Assembly (NCBI GenBank): GCA_020349245.1
Contig: CP070764.1
Span: 3,401,057-3,465,056 of the forward strand
DNA: 64,000 bases
Source of the DNA: Chloroflexota bacterium
Lineage (GTDB): Bacteria > Chloroflexota > Anaerolineae > Anaerolineales > UBA4823
Reading direction: 5' to 3'
Part shown: positions 45,816 to 55,386 of the stretch, one piece after another
How the letters are laid out: every line of letters starts with the position of its first letter
Numbering within the stretch: the first letter of the stretch is position 1
Program-made: the position numbers and the translations under genes
The notes under the pieces: generated by a model
Told to the model about the DNA's origin: nothing
What the model saw: only the letters and a program-made list of their open reading frames with translations
The model's database searches: none

Positions 45816-46398
45816 CAATATTTCTTTACACAGCTTTCACTTGGGATTTCATTTGAGCATATTAGGTATAAAGTAAGTTCTGTAAATTCCGGGTGTCCCC
45901 ATGATCCAGGAGATGCAAAGATAATGGGTGGCAAAGCAGGAGTTACCAGATTGGTGGAAGAGACCGAAAAAGAACAATGAAAATAGACCATAATCGAAAA
46001 ATTAATTATCCTTTCTCCATTTCCGAGCCCTGAGGATGCTTCCCCGGGTCAATAGAGGTGGTATTGACCCGGGGTCCCGGTTGAATTTTCGATAGGCCAT
46101 GAGACAAAATTACTCTTTACAATATTACATCGAAAGCGAATGTTTCAATATTAATGTACCTCAGCGAATTAGATATTGACACCCACCAAGGCTGGCAATA
46201 ATACCAGCTGGGTTCCTCGAGACAGGTTCCAGCAGATCGAGAAGACGCGTAAGGTGCTTTTCTTCTGAGCCATGCTGCGATAGCTGACGATTCGGGATTA
46301 GCTGAAACATTTGAAATACGGACCCAAATCGATTAGTTTTTAACCTCTTGTCAAATAATTCTATGATTTTGATTGACAACCAGAAAATTTTTCAGGAC
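45816..46398. other. Spacer with a strong hairpin
   Basis: About 580 bases. A minus frame at 46379-46161 (72 codons, ending ...IIASLGGCQYLIR) might be a small protein, but no ribosome site or family supports it. The hairpin at 46042-46074 is the main structure. No other gene seen. Confidence 0.4.
46042..46074. repeat. 12-bp perfect hairpin without T-run
   Basis: CCCCGGGTCAAT and its exact complement flank a nine-base loop. Very GC-rich and stable. No U-tract follows on either strand, so it may be an mRNA stabiliser or protein site rather than a terminator. Confidence 0.6.
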
Positions 46399-47541
46399 CT
46401 ATTCCAGCGGGCAAATAAAATAAGGATCGACATTATCGCCGCCTTCTGCGACCCATCCTTCAAGCCCTGAATCCAGCTCAACTTTCCACCAAAACCAGTT
46501 ATTGGCACATGCTGGTCCATCGACAATCATGAAATTTGTCCCTGGTTCAATTCCTCTCAGTTCCTTTCCATCCAGGCCGGGTCCACTCCGCATAATTAAA
46601 TCATCAGACTGCGTACATACACTGGCCTGCTCGTCAATCATTACCCTTTGCGGAGATGCCCCTGGACATCCTTTATCTACATTTGGGGGTGCCAGAATTA
46701 TCTCCTCTGCATTCCTTTCAAAATCCAGTTCCGGTGGTGTACCGAAGGTAAAGTCAATTCGCAGGATGGCGCCATTTTCTACCTGCAAGGTGACGAGAGT
46801 ATTCGGATCTTTTGATCTAAAAACAATCCCATATTCGCCGGCCGGGTAATCCTCCGTAGAATATGCTTCATCTGAAAGGCGATACACCGTGTACAGGCCA
46901 GCGATATCTAACCCTTGCCAATTACCTATTTCATCTCTGCGCAGTTGGGAACCTTCTCCCGGACCCAGGAAGGGGAGCACTTCAATCAGCGTGCCTTCTG
47001 CCTCCCCCTCTCTACAGTTTTCCGGACCACCCAATGCCATTACATGGGTGCAGCCAGTTGTTGTAAATTTAATCTTTTGCCGGAACGCATTCCTGTCTCC
47101 CGCCAAAACTACATCGATAATTTGATCGACTTCATCCAGACCTGTCCGAACATCTGCCTGGTGAACCAATACCTCATGAACCATTACCCCTGAAACTTCC
47201 TCTGCTGGTGTCGCCGAGGGAGGTCGTGATGAGGTCGCAGTGGGTCTTTGCGTCGCAGTAGGTGGACCCGCCTGGCTGGTATCCGTCAGCTTGGCCCCAC
47301 TTGTGGCGATAATGTTCAGCGCAGCCTGGTAGGTGGCTTCTGCAATAGCAGTAGTATCTGGAGTAGGTATTGTGGTGGCGGTGAGGGTCGGTGAGATCGG
47401 CATGGCCGTCTGTGTCGCGGCGGGTGTCGGTGAGATTGGCATGGGCGCTGACATCCCTGTCGGCTTGCCACAGCTGACCAAGAGCACCAGAACTAGAACT
47501 GCCATAAATGTGTAGTAAACGTATTGCGCTGTTTTCATCAT
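46399..47541 (-). CDS. Exported lipoprotein with bacterial SH3-like domain
   Basis: 380 residues. A signal peptide ends in lipobox LLVSC (C24). The next 90 residues are Thr/Pro/Ser-rich. A folded middle domain (about 115-290) is not recognised. The C-terminus (about 310-378) is an SH3b-type domain: LIMRSGPGLDGKELRGIEPG, then WWKVELDSGLEGWVAEGG. SH3b domains bind peptidoglycan or other ligands, so the mature protein could sit on the cell wall side. The first 110 residues match the neighbouring lipoprotein (47661), though the rest does not. Transcribed after that gene with 119 bases between. Confidence 0.8.
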   Translation of the reverse strand: MMKTAQYVYYTFMAVLVLVLLVSCGKPTGMSAPMPISPTPAATQTAMPISPTLTATTIPTPDTTAIAEATYQAALNIIATSGAKLTDTSQAGPPTATQRPTATSSRPPSATPAEEVSGVMVHEVLVHQADVRTGLDEVDQIIDVVLAGDRNAFRQKIKFTTTGCTHVMALGGPENCREGEAEGTLIEVLPFLGPGEGSQLRRDEIGNWQGLDIAGLYTVYRLSDEAYSTEDYPAGEYGIVFRSKDPNTLVTLQVENGAILRIDFTFGTPPELDFERNAEEIILAPPNVDKGCPGASPQRVMIDEQASVCTQSDDLIMRSGPGLDGKELRGIEPGTNFMIVDGPACANNWFWWKVELDSGLEGWVAEGGDNVDPYFICPLE

Positions 47542-47606
47542 CGTACTGCTCCAAAATCAGATATCTACTCGGATCGATGCCTATCGGCCTTGAGTTGGGT
47601 GCGATA

Positions 47607-47643
47607 CTGGCTTTAAGCCAGCCAGGTCGACTCCCGCGAGTCG
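47607..47643. repeat. Two small hairpins between the paired lipoprotein genes
   Basis: CTGGCT/AGCCAG (47607-47621) and CGACTC/GAGTCG (47628-47643) lie side by side, without a T-run. They may tune expression between the two genes. Confidence 0.35.
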
Positions 47644-47660
47644 GTCAGGCGCACTGAAGT

Positions 47661-48719
47661 TCAATTGTTGGGACTGGTAAGCTGTCCTGTAGTCAAGTTG
47701 AGACTCCAAGCGTTTCTTTCTCTATCGAATAATGTCAGGGAATTTAGGTTATCCCATGAGAGATCAAAGAAACTTTGATTCTCGGACGAATAAGCGAGCA
47801 ATGGTTCCATGTCTGCAAGTGCCACTGTTATAACATGCGTATCTCCGGTCATGCACTGTTCCTCGCCAAGCAGGTAGGCGACAGACCGGTTGTCTGGGGA
47901 CCAAACAATAGGTCCAGTGCTTGCCACTGGGACTGGAGTCTGAGCCATAGCTATCTGGCCCCCTGACGTCTCCCAGATCTCGAGTTGGCCGGAAATCCAT
48001 GCGGCGATCATTTTCCCGTCCGGCGAAATAACTGAAGAACCAAAGCGAGTCGGCAATTGATTTGTAATATCTACACGCATCAAGGGGCGCGCCCAGAAGT
48101 AGCCGCAACCATCCGGGACGCCATCTCGTGCGCTCGTATAGAAGAAAAACTTGCTGTCGTTTGTCCAGAACCTACCCTCCAGCCCAGAGGCTCCCAGCCC
48201 TCCGCAGTTGATGAATTGTGTATCGACAATCGTCCGGGTTGAATCGGACAGCCGAATGAGCACAAGCTGTTCCAACGAGTTTCCTCCAGGGGCCTCAGGG
48301 TCAACGCTTGTGCAGTCATAGATAATGACTTGCGCTTCCCAGTTTCCATCGGGGGAGGGGTACGAATCATAAATTCGCGGGGGGACTTCCGTGAGCAGTC
48401 GACTTTGAGCATCTGCTGGTGTCGCCGGGGGTCGCCGTGTTGGCGTCGCAACCGGTGGATCCGCCTGACTAGTATCCGTCAGCCTGGCTGCACTTGTAGC
48501 GAAGTGAGCGGCGTTTTGAGTCTTGTTTATATTCAGCATGGCTTGGTAGGTAGATTCTGCGACAGCAGTTGAATCTGGAGTGGGTGTTGTGGTTGCGGTG
48601 AGCGTCGGTGAGATTGCCATCGGAGTATGCTTCACTGTCGGACTGCTGCAGCTGACCAAGAGCACTAGACCTAGAACTGCCAAAAAAATTAGGTATACGG
48701 GGTGAATTATTCGGTTCAC
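47661..48719 (-). CDS. Exported lipoprotein with TolB/PD40-like propeller
   Basis: 352 residues from a GTG with AGGAGAAG upstream. The lipobox is LLVSC (C24), the same position as in its neighbour. A Thr/Pro linker follows. The main body is a propeller of PD40-type repeats: YDSYPSPDGNWEAQVIIYD, SSVISPDGKMIAAWISGQLE, GPIVWSPDNRSVAYLLGEE and FFDLSWDNLNSLTLFDRE. It could bind a ligand or partner on the outside of the membrane. Its linker and signal region are homologous to the downstream SH3 lipoprotein. Confidence 0.82.
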   Translation of the reverse strand: MNRIIHPVYLIFLAVLGLVLLVSCSSPTVKHTPMAISPTLTATTTPTPDSTAVAESTYQAMLNINKTQNAAHFATSAARLTDTSQADPPVATPTRRPPATPADAQSRLLTEVPPRIYDSYPSPDGNWEAQVIIYDCTSVDPEAPGGNSLEQLVLIRLSDSTRTIVDTQFINCGGLGASGLEGRFWTNDSKFFFYTSARDGVPDGCGYFWARPLMRVDITNQLPTRFGSSVISPDGKMIAAWISGQLEIWETSGGQIAMAQTPVPVASTGPIVWSPDNRSVAYLLGEEQCMTGDTHVITVALADMEPLLAYSSENQSFFDLSWDNLNSLTLFDRERNAWSLNLTTGQLTSPNN

Positions 48720-48861
48720 GGTACTTCTCCTAGCCTGGTCCTACTAATATACTGGACAAATTTTAGAAGTCAAATTAATTCAGAACGACTTGCCCGGTGA
48801 AGGATTCTTCGAAATGGTACAAATCGATTCAGCCAAGCATGACGAATCTTCAGTCAGCCAT

Positions 48862-49863
48862 TTACTCGGAAGTCTCAACCTTATAATTGAGGTTGACTTC
48901 ATACCAATCAGCGCCATCTAACGAGTTGTCATCCAGCTCGATAATCAGGGTAAAGTTGTTTTTGGTGTCAGGTTGTTGAACGATACGAACCGATCCTCTG
49001 CCTTCTACCACTTTCAACAAGACTGATTGATTAATGCCCGCCAGGGACGGAATACAATAGTAGGATGACGAATCACAATCACAAAATTCATTGGTCGAGT
49101 CTGGAGTATCTGGCCAGGTGGGCACCCAGGCAACTTGGTTGAGAAAGGTGGGCTTGCTACCCCCTCCAAACCGCCACCGTCCAGGCGCTTCAAAGTCAAA
49201 ATGGTGCCAATGAATCGTTGTGCCTTGAATAATGAGCTGACTCCTACCGTCAACGAAGGCGCGGACCTTCAGTGTGGTTGGTTGGGGTTTAGATCCATTG
49301 ACCGCATTGGGTTTAAGCAAGTATCCGCTGAAATCTTCCTGGCCGAGGACATAGTATCCACTACCTGGAGCCAGGCAGGCCAGGCGCCCAACCATCCCAT
49401 CCCTCCGGCTTTGGTCGACGAAGTATGTGGGGCATAATTCCCATTGGCCGGTTTCCTGGTTGGCAAACCAGATGGCGATCTTTTCCATGCCGCTCTTGAA
49501 CCACAGGTCTCGTTCCGCTCTGGCGACATTGAAGTAGACATAGACAAGGGCGCTGATCTGCTTGACCTCACCGCCCTGAGCGTTCATAAAACGCACTTCC
49601 ATCGCAGGGGAGCGGTAACCAATATCCAGCTTGCGACTGAAATGGGAGGGTAGATGCGTACCAATGTTATCCAAGTACACATGGGAGACGCTATAAGGGA
49701 TATTGGACACGTGGATGCCCTGATTGCCTAATCCGATCGTTTGACCTTCAACAAGCTGATAAACCCCGGATTTGGCTGAAGCAGGTTGCCATGTTCCAGC
49801 CAGGGAAATCGAGATGGTAATGGTGAGAAGCAAACCGATTGATAGAATTTTTTTGGTTTTCAT
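48862..49863 (-). CDS. Secreted protein of unknown function
   Basis: 333 residues with a clean Sec signal (about 1-30, AxA cleavage near ASA-KS) and GGAG before the ATG. No lipobox. The mature protein is beta-rich. A block of Cys (FCDCDSSSYYC) near residue 265 and two more Cys near 145-165 suggest disulfides. WHHFDFEAPGRWRFGGGSKP may be a binding loop. No family is recognised. It starts about 180 bases from the divergent HTH-ATPase gene. Confidence 0.65.
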   Translation of the reverse strand: MKTKKILSIGLLLTITISISLAGTWQPASAKSGVYQLVEGQTIGLGNQGIHVSNIPYSVSHVYLDNIGTHLPSHFSRKLDIGYRSPAMEVRFMNAQGGEVKQISALVYVYFNVARAERDLWFKSGMEKIAIWFANQETGQWELCPTYFVDQSRRDGMVGRLACLAPGSGYYVLGQEDFSGYLLKPNAVNGSKPQPTTLKVRAFVDGRSQLIIQGTTIHWHHFDFEAPGRWRFGGGSKPTFLNQVAWVPTWPDTPDSTNEFCDCDSSSYYCIPSLAGINQSVLLKVVEGRGSVRIVQQPDTKNNFTLIIELDDNSLDGADWYEVNLNYKVETSE

Positions 49864-50040
49864 AGTGAGACTCCTTTTTTAAGAACTATCAGAAACTAAG
49901 CTGAATTTATTTTGTCCCACACAGGATATGCCAATTATTCCGCTTACAATACCCCTTATACGTGCCAGTTAAGTGTCATTGGTGTGTCACTCACTCGTAT
50001 GGTCTGGTAATTTATCCGGTGATAGATTAAGATCTTGGCA

Positions 50041-51390
50041 ATGCAGAACCCATTTGCTGAACAAATCCAGGTATTCATCCAGCGTCGCAACCTTCCAATA
50101 GAGCAATTGGCGGGTTTATCTAATCTCTCCCGCAAAACCCTTTACCGCTGGGTGAAAGGTGAAGTTGCCCGCCCCCGCCATTGGTATGAAATTGTGGCAT
50201 TGGGGAAGGCGCTCCGTCTCAACTTGGATGAAATGAACCAATTGCTGTGGTTGACGAAAAATCCCAGTTTTGAGGAATTGAAAGAGATAGCCCGTTACGA
50301 ATACGAACTGGAATTGCTGGAGGAATTCTCATCTCTCGAGCCGGCAGCTGGATCGCACCCGCGACCTGCTACCCGGTTTAAATCGTGGACTGCTTTAGAA
50401 GCTCCATCGGGAGCGGTGTACCCGGAATCTCCCATTTACATTGAGCGGATTGCCGACAGCCAATTAGAACACCAGCTGACGGGTCAGGGAACTACCACAA
50501 CCATCCAGGCAGGCCGCCAAACCGGAAAAACCTCCCTCTTATTGCACGCTATTCACGCCACCCTTGGTAAGGAAAGAAGGGTTATCTACCTCGATTTTCA
50601 ATTGATGGATGAATCCAGCCGGGATGACCTGGCCAGCTTTCTGCAAATCTTATCTGAAGCCATCGCTGAACAGCTCGATTTGGAATTGGAAGTGGTGGAT
50701 GGATACTGGCAAGCCGCGCGCAACCCGGCGCAAACTTTCAACCGGTTCTTGCAACTCGAGGTTCTAAATGCGCTTGATCAAGAGATCTTACTGGCGATCG
50801 ATGAAGCCGATGCGCTCCTCGATGCCGGTTACAGAAAACACTTCTTTGCCCTGCTGCGGGCCTGGGATTCACGCCGGGCATTTGATGCAAGCTGGCGGAA
50901 ATTAAGCCTGGTCATGGTGATCTCAACTCACCCGTATCTGTTAATTGATGACGTGAACTTGTCCCCGTTTAACGTGGGATTGACGATATCACTCAAGGAT
51001 TTCACTGCGGAACAGGTTGAGGACCTGAATCAACGGCATGGAAGCCCGCTCAAACCAGAAGAAATCTCCACGCTCATGGCCATGGTAGGTGGGCATCCCT
51101 ACCTGGTTAGGCAGGCTTTCTACACCATGGTTAGTGAAGCTTTATCACTAGCAGAGCTGCTTTCCATAGCCGGTTCCCCTGATGGCCCTTTTGGGAAACA
51201 CCTGCTTTTTTACGAGCACAGCCTTAGGCGAAATCCCAGCCTGATGTCCGCATTTCAGCAGGTACTGCGGGGACAAGAGATACCCGATGAATCTCTTCTG
51301 GAAAGATTATCTGCGGTCGGGTTAATCCGGCAGGATGCGCAAAAGTGGAATGCACGCTGTGGATTATATGAACAATTCTTTTTACAGTAG
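50041..51390 (+). CDS. HTH plus AAA_35-type ATPase
   Basis: 449 residues from ATG 50041. The N-terminal HTH (about 5-60, EQLAGLSNLSRKTLYRWVKG) is of the XRE type. A linker leads to an AAA-like domain of the AAA_35 group: Walker A AGRQTGKTSLLLH near residue 160 and Walker B EILLAIDEADALLD near 255. Then come LVMVISTHPYLL and GGHPYLVRQAFYTM, typical late motifs of STAND-like NTPases. It has no membrane span. Ends eight bases before the next ATPase gene. Probably a signal ATPase that binds DNA. Confidence 0.88.
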   Translation: MQNPFAEQIQVFIQRRNLPIEQLAGLSNLSRKTLYRWVKGEVARPRHWYEIVALGKALRLNLDEMNQLLWLTKNPSFEELKEIARYEYELELLEEFSSLEPAAGSHPRPATRFKSWTALEAPSGAVYPESPIYIERIADSQLEHQLTGQGTTTTIQAGRQTGKTSLLLHAIHATLGKERRVIYLDFQLMDESSRDDLASFLQILSEAIAEQLDLELEVVDGYWQAARNPAQTFNRFLQLEVLNALDQEILLAIDEADALLDAGYRKHFFALLRAWDSRRAFDASWRKLSLVMVISTHPYLLIDDVNLSPFNVGLTISLKDFTAEQVEDLNQRHGSPLKPEEISTLMAMVGGHPYLVRQAFYTMVSEALSLAELLSIAGSPDGPFGKHLLFYEHSLRRNPSLMSAFQQVLRGQEIPDESLLERLSAVGLIRQDAQKWNARCGLYEQFFLQ

Positions 51391-51398
51391 GCGCTAAA

Positions 51399-54233
51399 AT
51401 GGCTGACTCCACTCCACTGGAATTCTTCGTTGTTGGAGGCACATTGTGGCGCGATGCCCCTTCGTACATTGTCCGTCCATCTGACGATGAATTATTTAAA
51501 TTAACCTTGAGGGGTGAATACTGCAATGTGCTGGCAGCCCGTCAGATGGGGAAATCCTCGCTCATGGTAAGCACCGCCAAGCGATTGCAGGAGGCTGGAG
51601 TCCGGACAGCCATCCTGGACATCAGCATACTCGGTGGGGGAATCTCCTCTGAGGAAGCATGGTTCTTCGGCTTTCTTGATGAGCTGTCATTCCAATTGGG
51701 GTTGCAGGTCGATGTTAATGCCTGGTGGGAATCACATGCCACCCATAATCCAGCACAATTGTTCACCAATTTCCTGCGGAGTGTTGTCCTGGTGGAAGTA
51801 AGATCTCCCATCGTCATATTTGTAGACGAAATCGACTCAGCGCTGGGCATGGCTTTTACCGATGACTTTTTCGCAGCCATCAGGGCTGCCTATAATGCTC
51901 GAGCAAGCCATAATGAATTTCAACGCTTGACCTTCGTCTTGTTGGGGGTGGCGCGCCCGGCAGACCTGATCCGCGACCGCAACCGCACACCATACAACAT
52001 TGGTACGCCGGTCCACCTGGGTGATTTTACCTTGCCTGAACTGCATCCTTTCCAAATCGTTTTTGAAGCCGCCTATCCAGGCCAAGGAAGCGAGATTATT
52101 GAATGGGTGCTGGATTGGACGAACGGACAACCCTATCTGACACAAAAATTATGCGGTGAACTGATCCAGCTCTCGGAAGTTTGCTGCACCCAGGAAAGTG
52201 TGGCTCAGACGGTCAAGCGTTTATTCTTCACGGAGGAAGCCCGTAAGGAAAGCAATCTGCGTGCTATCCGGGATCGCATCGAAAGCAGCCCATACAAAGT
52301 CAAAATGCTCCAGATTTACGCCCGAATCCTTAGCGATCAACCTGTACCGGACGAAGAACGCTCGCCAGCCAAAAACGAATTGAAACTTACTGGCTTGGTG
52401 TTTCCATCTCCACAGGGACAATTGAAAGTTCGCAATCGTATTTACCAGATGGTATTTGACCAGGACTGGTTGCATAAGAGCCTGCCTCAAACCCGCACCC
52501 GCCAGGTGGCTGTCCTGGCTTCTCTCCTGGCGATTCTGGCGTTAATTGTCGCTGGGTATGCCATTTACCGGCAGCGAATTCAGCCCGCACTTACCTATGC
52601 TGAACAATTTCAAACCAGCAACAGCCCGGATGTCAAGCTCACCAGCCTGGCCCGGTTACTAGAATTGGATGCTCGCTCCAGCTCCGAGGCACTTGAACTC
52701 TACTCCGGATTATCGCAAGCGGAAAAGCTGAGCCTTTTCGGCGAGCTTTCCAGCCCGCAGAATGTGGCTGAGGAGCTGGTCACTGTGATCGAAGCGGTCT
52801 ACCAGGACAACATGAATAACCCAGCTGGTAACGAAATCCTCAATGCGATGAAAACGGTACTGGGTCGGATTGGTGCGGCAGGCGCGCCGAGTCTGAAAAC
52901 CGAGGTTGAGTTCTGGCTCAAGGGCCGCGAGGAAGCCGCACTGATCCAGAACAATCAGACTGCAGTAAGTTTTTATGATAGCGCCTGGGCGGAAAGCGTG
53001 CTACGCGGGCATCCAAACCTATCAGTGCGTTTCGATCGGGCGATGGCGCTGATCGCGTTGGAAACCTATGCCTCCGCCATCGATGATCTGCAGGCAGTCT
53101 GGGAATCTGATCCAAACCGGCAAGCGGAGATTGTCAGCGTCATCCAGTCTTACCCAGCTTTGGCGGCCTTCATCTATGAAAACCCGACAACTGAACCGGC
53201 CATATTAGCCTTCATTACCCCTGTGACCCCCACCGCGACTCCCGAAACGACCCCCACAACCATAGCATCCCCAATATTACCCCTAACTCCAACCGGTGTG
53301 CAGTCACCTACACCTTCCCCCGACTCAGCCACCAAGCAGCCTTCTCCCTACACTGGTTGGATCGCTTCTGGATCTGGATCGGGTACTGGGAGTGAAATTG
53401 TCCTCCTGAACCCGGCAAACGGTTTCCAGCGCCAGATCACCTATAATGGTGTGATCGATGAAGCACCGTCTTTCTCGCCGGATAATTGGAAGCTGGTGTA
53501 CACCTCCTTCCGTAGCCAGAGTGGGTGGGAGCTATATTTGTTCGACCTGCTTAAAGGCACTGAACAACAGCTTACTTCTTTAGATGGACAGGCTCGTTAT
53601 CCAGATTGGTCGCCGGTGCCTGGCGACACGCGCATTGTTTTCGAACAGAGAATCTCGGAACCAGAGCCAGCGGTCAATATCTGGATGTTGGACATCGCAA
53701 CCGGGGATCTAGAGCAGCTCTCCAGTGGTACGGCTGATTCCCGCCCGGAATGGTCAGTGGATGGTACGCAGGTTTTATTTGGCAGGCCTACGCGTGACAC
53801 GACCGGTGACAACAGAATCAGCCTAAACGATGCTTTTGATATACACACCCTAAACCTCGCCTCGCGAGTGGAAAAAAACCTTACCAGAACTCCTGACTTT
53901 GATGATTTTAATTTCACCTGGTCCCCAGATGGGGAGCGGATAGCGTTTACCAGCGTACGCCTTGATGTGAACGGCGATGATGTGCTTAATCTCTATGACA
54001 GCCAGGATTTGTTCATCATGCAAGCAGATGGGAGTGATGAGCGCCGCCTGGACTTGGAAGGGAAGCCAATTTACTCCCCATCCTGGTCTCCAGATGGGCG
54101 CTTCATCCTTGTTGTGGTGGCTTATGAGGACGGATCGACTGCACTCTGGCGCTACGATACGAGAAACGGTAATTTCACCTCAATTACCGATCCTGGCACT
54201 TATTTGCACCCCACGTATTCAAATCCACCCTGA
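51399..54233 (+). CDS. AAA_35-type ATPase fused through a membrane span to a PD40 propeller
   Basis: 944 residues. The N-terminal cytoplasmic ATPase (about 15-340) has Walker A AARQMGKSSLMVS (near residue 50), Walker B PIVIFVDEIDSAL and the late GQPYLTQKLCGEL. One span follows (about 368-391, VAVLASLLAILALIVAGYAI). A helical, TPR-like region (about 395-605) comes next, then a Thr/Pro linker (about 607-650). The outer end is a PD40/TolB-like propeller (about 650-940) with SFSPDNWKLVYTS, WSVDGTQVLFG, WSPDGERIAFTS and WSPDGRFILVV. So the propeller should face outside and the ATPase inside. No effector enzyme is fused. Confidence 0.88.
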   Translation: MADSTPLEFFVVGGTLWRDAPSYIVRPSDDELFKLTLRGEYCNVLAARQMGKSSLMVSTAKRLQEAGVRTAILDISILGGGISSEEAWFFGFLDELSFQLGLQVDVNAWWESHATHNPAQLFTNFLRSVVLVEVRSPIVIFVDEIDSALGMAFTDDFFAAIRAAYNARASHNEFQRLTFVLLGVARPADLIRDRNRTPYNIGTPVHLGDFTLPELHPFQIVFEAAYPGQGSEIIEWVLDWTNGQPYLTQKLCGELIQLSEVCCTQESVAQTVKRLFFTEEARKESNLRAIRDRIESSPYKVKMLQIYARILSDQPVPDEERSPAKNELKLTGLVFPSPQGQLKVRNRIYQMVFDQDWLHKSLPQTRTRQVAVLASLLAILALIVAGYAIYRQRIQPALTYAEQFQTSNSPDVKLTSLARLLELDARSSSEALELYSGLSQAEKLSLFGELSSPQNVAEELVTVIEAVYQDNMNNPAGNEILNAMKTVLGRIGAAGAPSLKTEVEFWLKGREEAALIQNNQTAVSFYDSAWAESVLRGHPNLSVRFDRAMALIALETYASAIDDLQAVWESDPNRQAEIVSVIQSYPALAAFIYENPTTEPAILAFITPVTPTATPETTPTTIASPILPLTPTGVQSPTPSPDSATKQPSPYTGWIASGSGSGTGSEIVLLNPANGFQRQITYNGVIDEAPSFSPDNWKLVYTSFRSQSGWELYLFDLLKGTEQQLTSLDGQARYPDWSPVPGDTRIVFEQRISEPEPAVNIWMLDIATGDLEQLSSGTADSRPEWSVDGTQVLFGRPTRDTTGDNRISLNDAFDIHTLNLASRVEKNLTRTPDFDDFNFTWSPDGERIAFTSVRLDVNGDDVLNLYDSQDLFIMQADGSDERRLDLEGKPIYSPSWSPDGRFILVVVAYEDGSTALWRYDTRNGNFTSITDPGTYLHPTYSNPP

Positions 54234-54399
54234 TTTGGTAAATTATGAGAGAATACCACCTGGATTCAACGTCGCCCAATCAGTAAAGCGAAGATGGGCA
54301 GATTACCTCTGACAGCCAGAAACAGACCGGGTGGTCAAAGATCAAATTTCCCCAGGAAATGAGTGGGGACGAATCGGTCATCCATCCAGATTTGAACGC

Positions 54400-54849
54400 T
54401 TAAACCTGACTGTAGCGCCGCGAAAATTGTCCGAACAACATGCCAGCCAATAAGCCGAAGGTTCCCAACAAAACAATTAGTGGCAAATCTGGCAAATTTA
54501 CGAACATACTGATGGCTGCTCCACCTACACCACCGATGGTAAAACCAATCAGGGAACTAAAAAAGATGATGCTTCTGTCTTTGGGATAACTCGCCCATTT
54601 GCTCACATACCTGGCAACCGCCCCAGAGAGGGAGAAGATAATCCCCAGGGATAGAAAGATTGTATACTCCTGGTGCAAAATCAGTGCGATTATTCCCGGA
54701 AACAGAAACACAATCCCAAGGGTTAACATGGGATAGAGGGGAATTTTCTTATCCCGTGCATCTTTCCAGGCCAGGAATAAACTCACGACACCAACCACAA
54801 AGGAAAATATTGCTACCCCAATTAATATTGAGAGCAAGATAGTATTCAT
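54400..54849 (-). CDS. Small four-to-five-span membrane protein
   Basis: 149 residues from ATG 54849 (AAAGGAAG upstream; an in-frame start at 54864 is less likely). Predicted spans are near residues 5-25, 40-60, 63-82, 95-118 and 123-143. Charged loops RDKKIPL and SKWASYPKDR. No known family seen. It converges on the ATPase-propeller gene. Confidence 0.6.
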   Translation of the reverse strand: MNTILLSILIGVAIFSFVVGVVSLFLAWKDARDKKIPLYPMLTLGIVFLFPGIIALILHQEYTIFLSLGIIFSLSGAVARYVSKWASYPKDRSIIFFSSLIGFTIGGVGGAAISMFVNLPDLPLIVLLGTFGLLAGMLFGQFSRRYSQV

Positions 54850-55386
54850 GATTCTTCCTTTCACCTATCCAATCGGACCAGAATATTTTCTGACAGCTTG
54901 GCGATCCATATCCAATCGCTTGACTGCAGTATTAGTTTAGCGAAGCCCAAAAAACTTTGGAAGACCCTCCAGGAGGATATTTCACCCTTCTGGAGAGGGA
55001 GTTTGACGAGTGCAGATTCATCTAGGCACTTAATGATCTATTCCACGAGATTGATTCCCAAATTTTTGGGGGAAGACTTATCCACGAATTGTACTTTCTT
55101 GAAAAATACCTCCACCCAACACAACACCCGCTTACCTTGTCGCAGTAATTTACCTATTTTCTTGTTAACCTCGAGCATACAGCAAACACATTCACCTATC
55201 TGGACTGCCGTACTTACTTGAATGAACGATTTCCTTATCAAGAGATAACACTTGGGCTGGTTAGAATCAAAATCGGGTTTGAAACCCATCGGCAGATGAC
55301 CAATGCAGTTCACCAAATTGTCAATATTTTCGCTGCATCCTTTGTACCCGGGAAGCAAATGCCTGTGGAAATGAGATCCCAAATAT
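54850..55386. other. Spacer, possible remnant
   Basis: About 540 bases. A minus-strand frame (55382-55038) contains LVNCIGHLPMGFKPDFDSNQ and several Cys, and looks partly protein-like. It has no ribosome site and no family that I know. It could be a decayed gene or chance. Confidence 0.35.

Noticed and set aside
54898-55221. 107-codon plus-strand frame and opposing minus frame
   Set aside because: They overlap over most of their length; neither has a start signal or family. Kept only as a note in the spacer entry.
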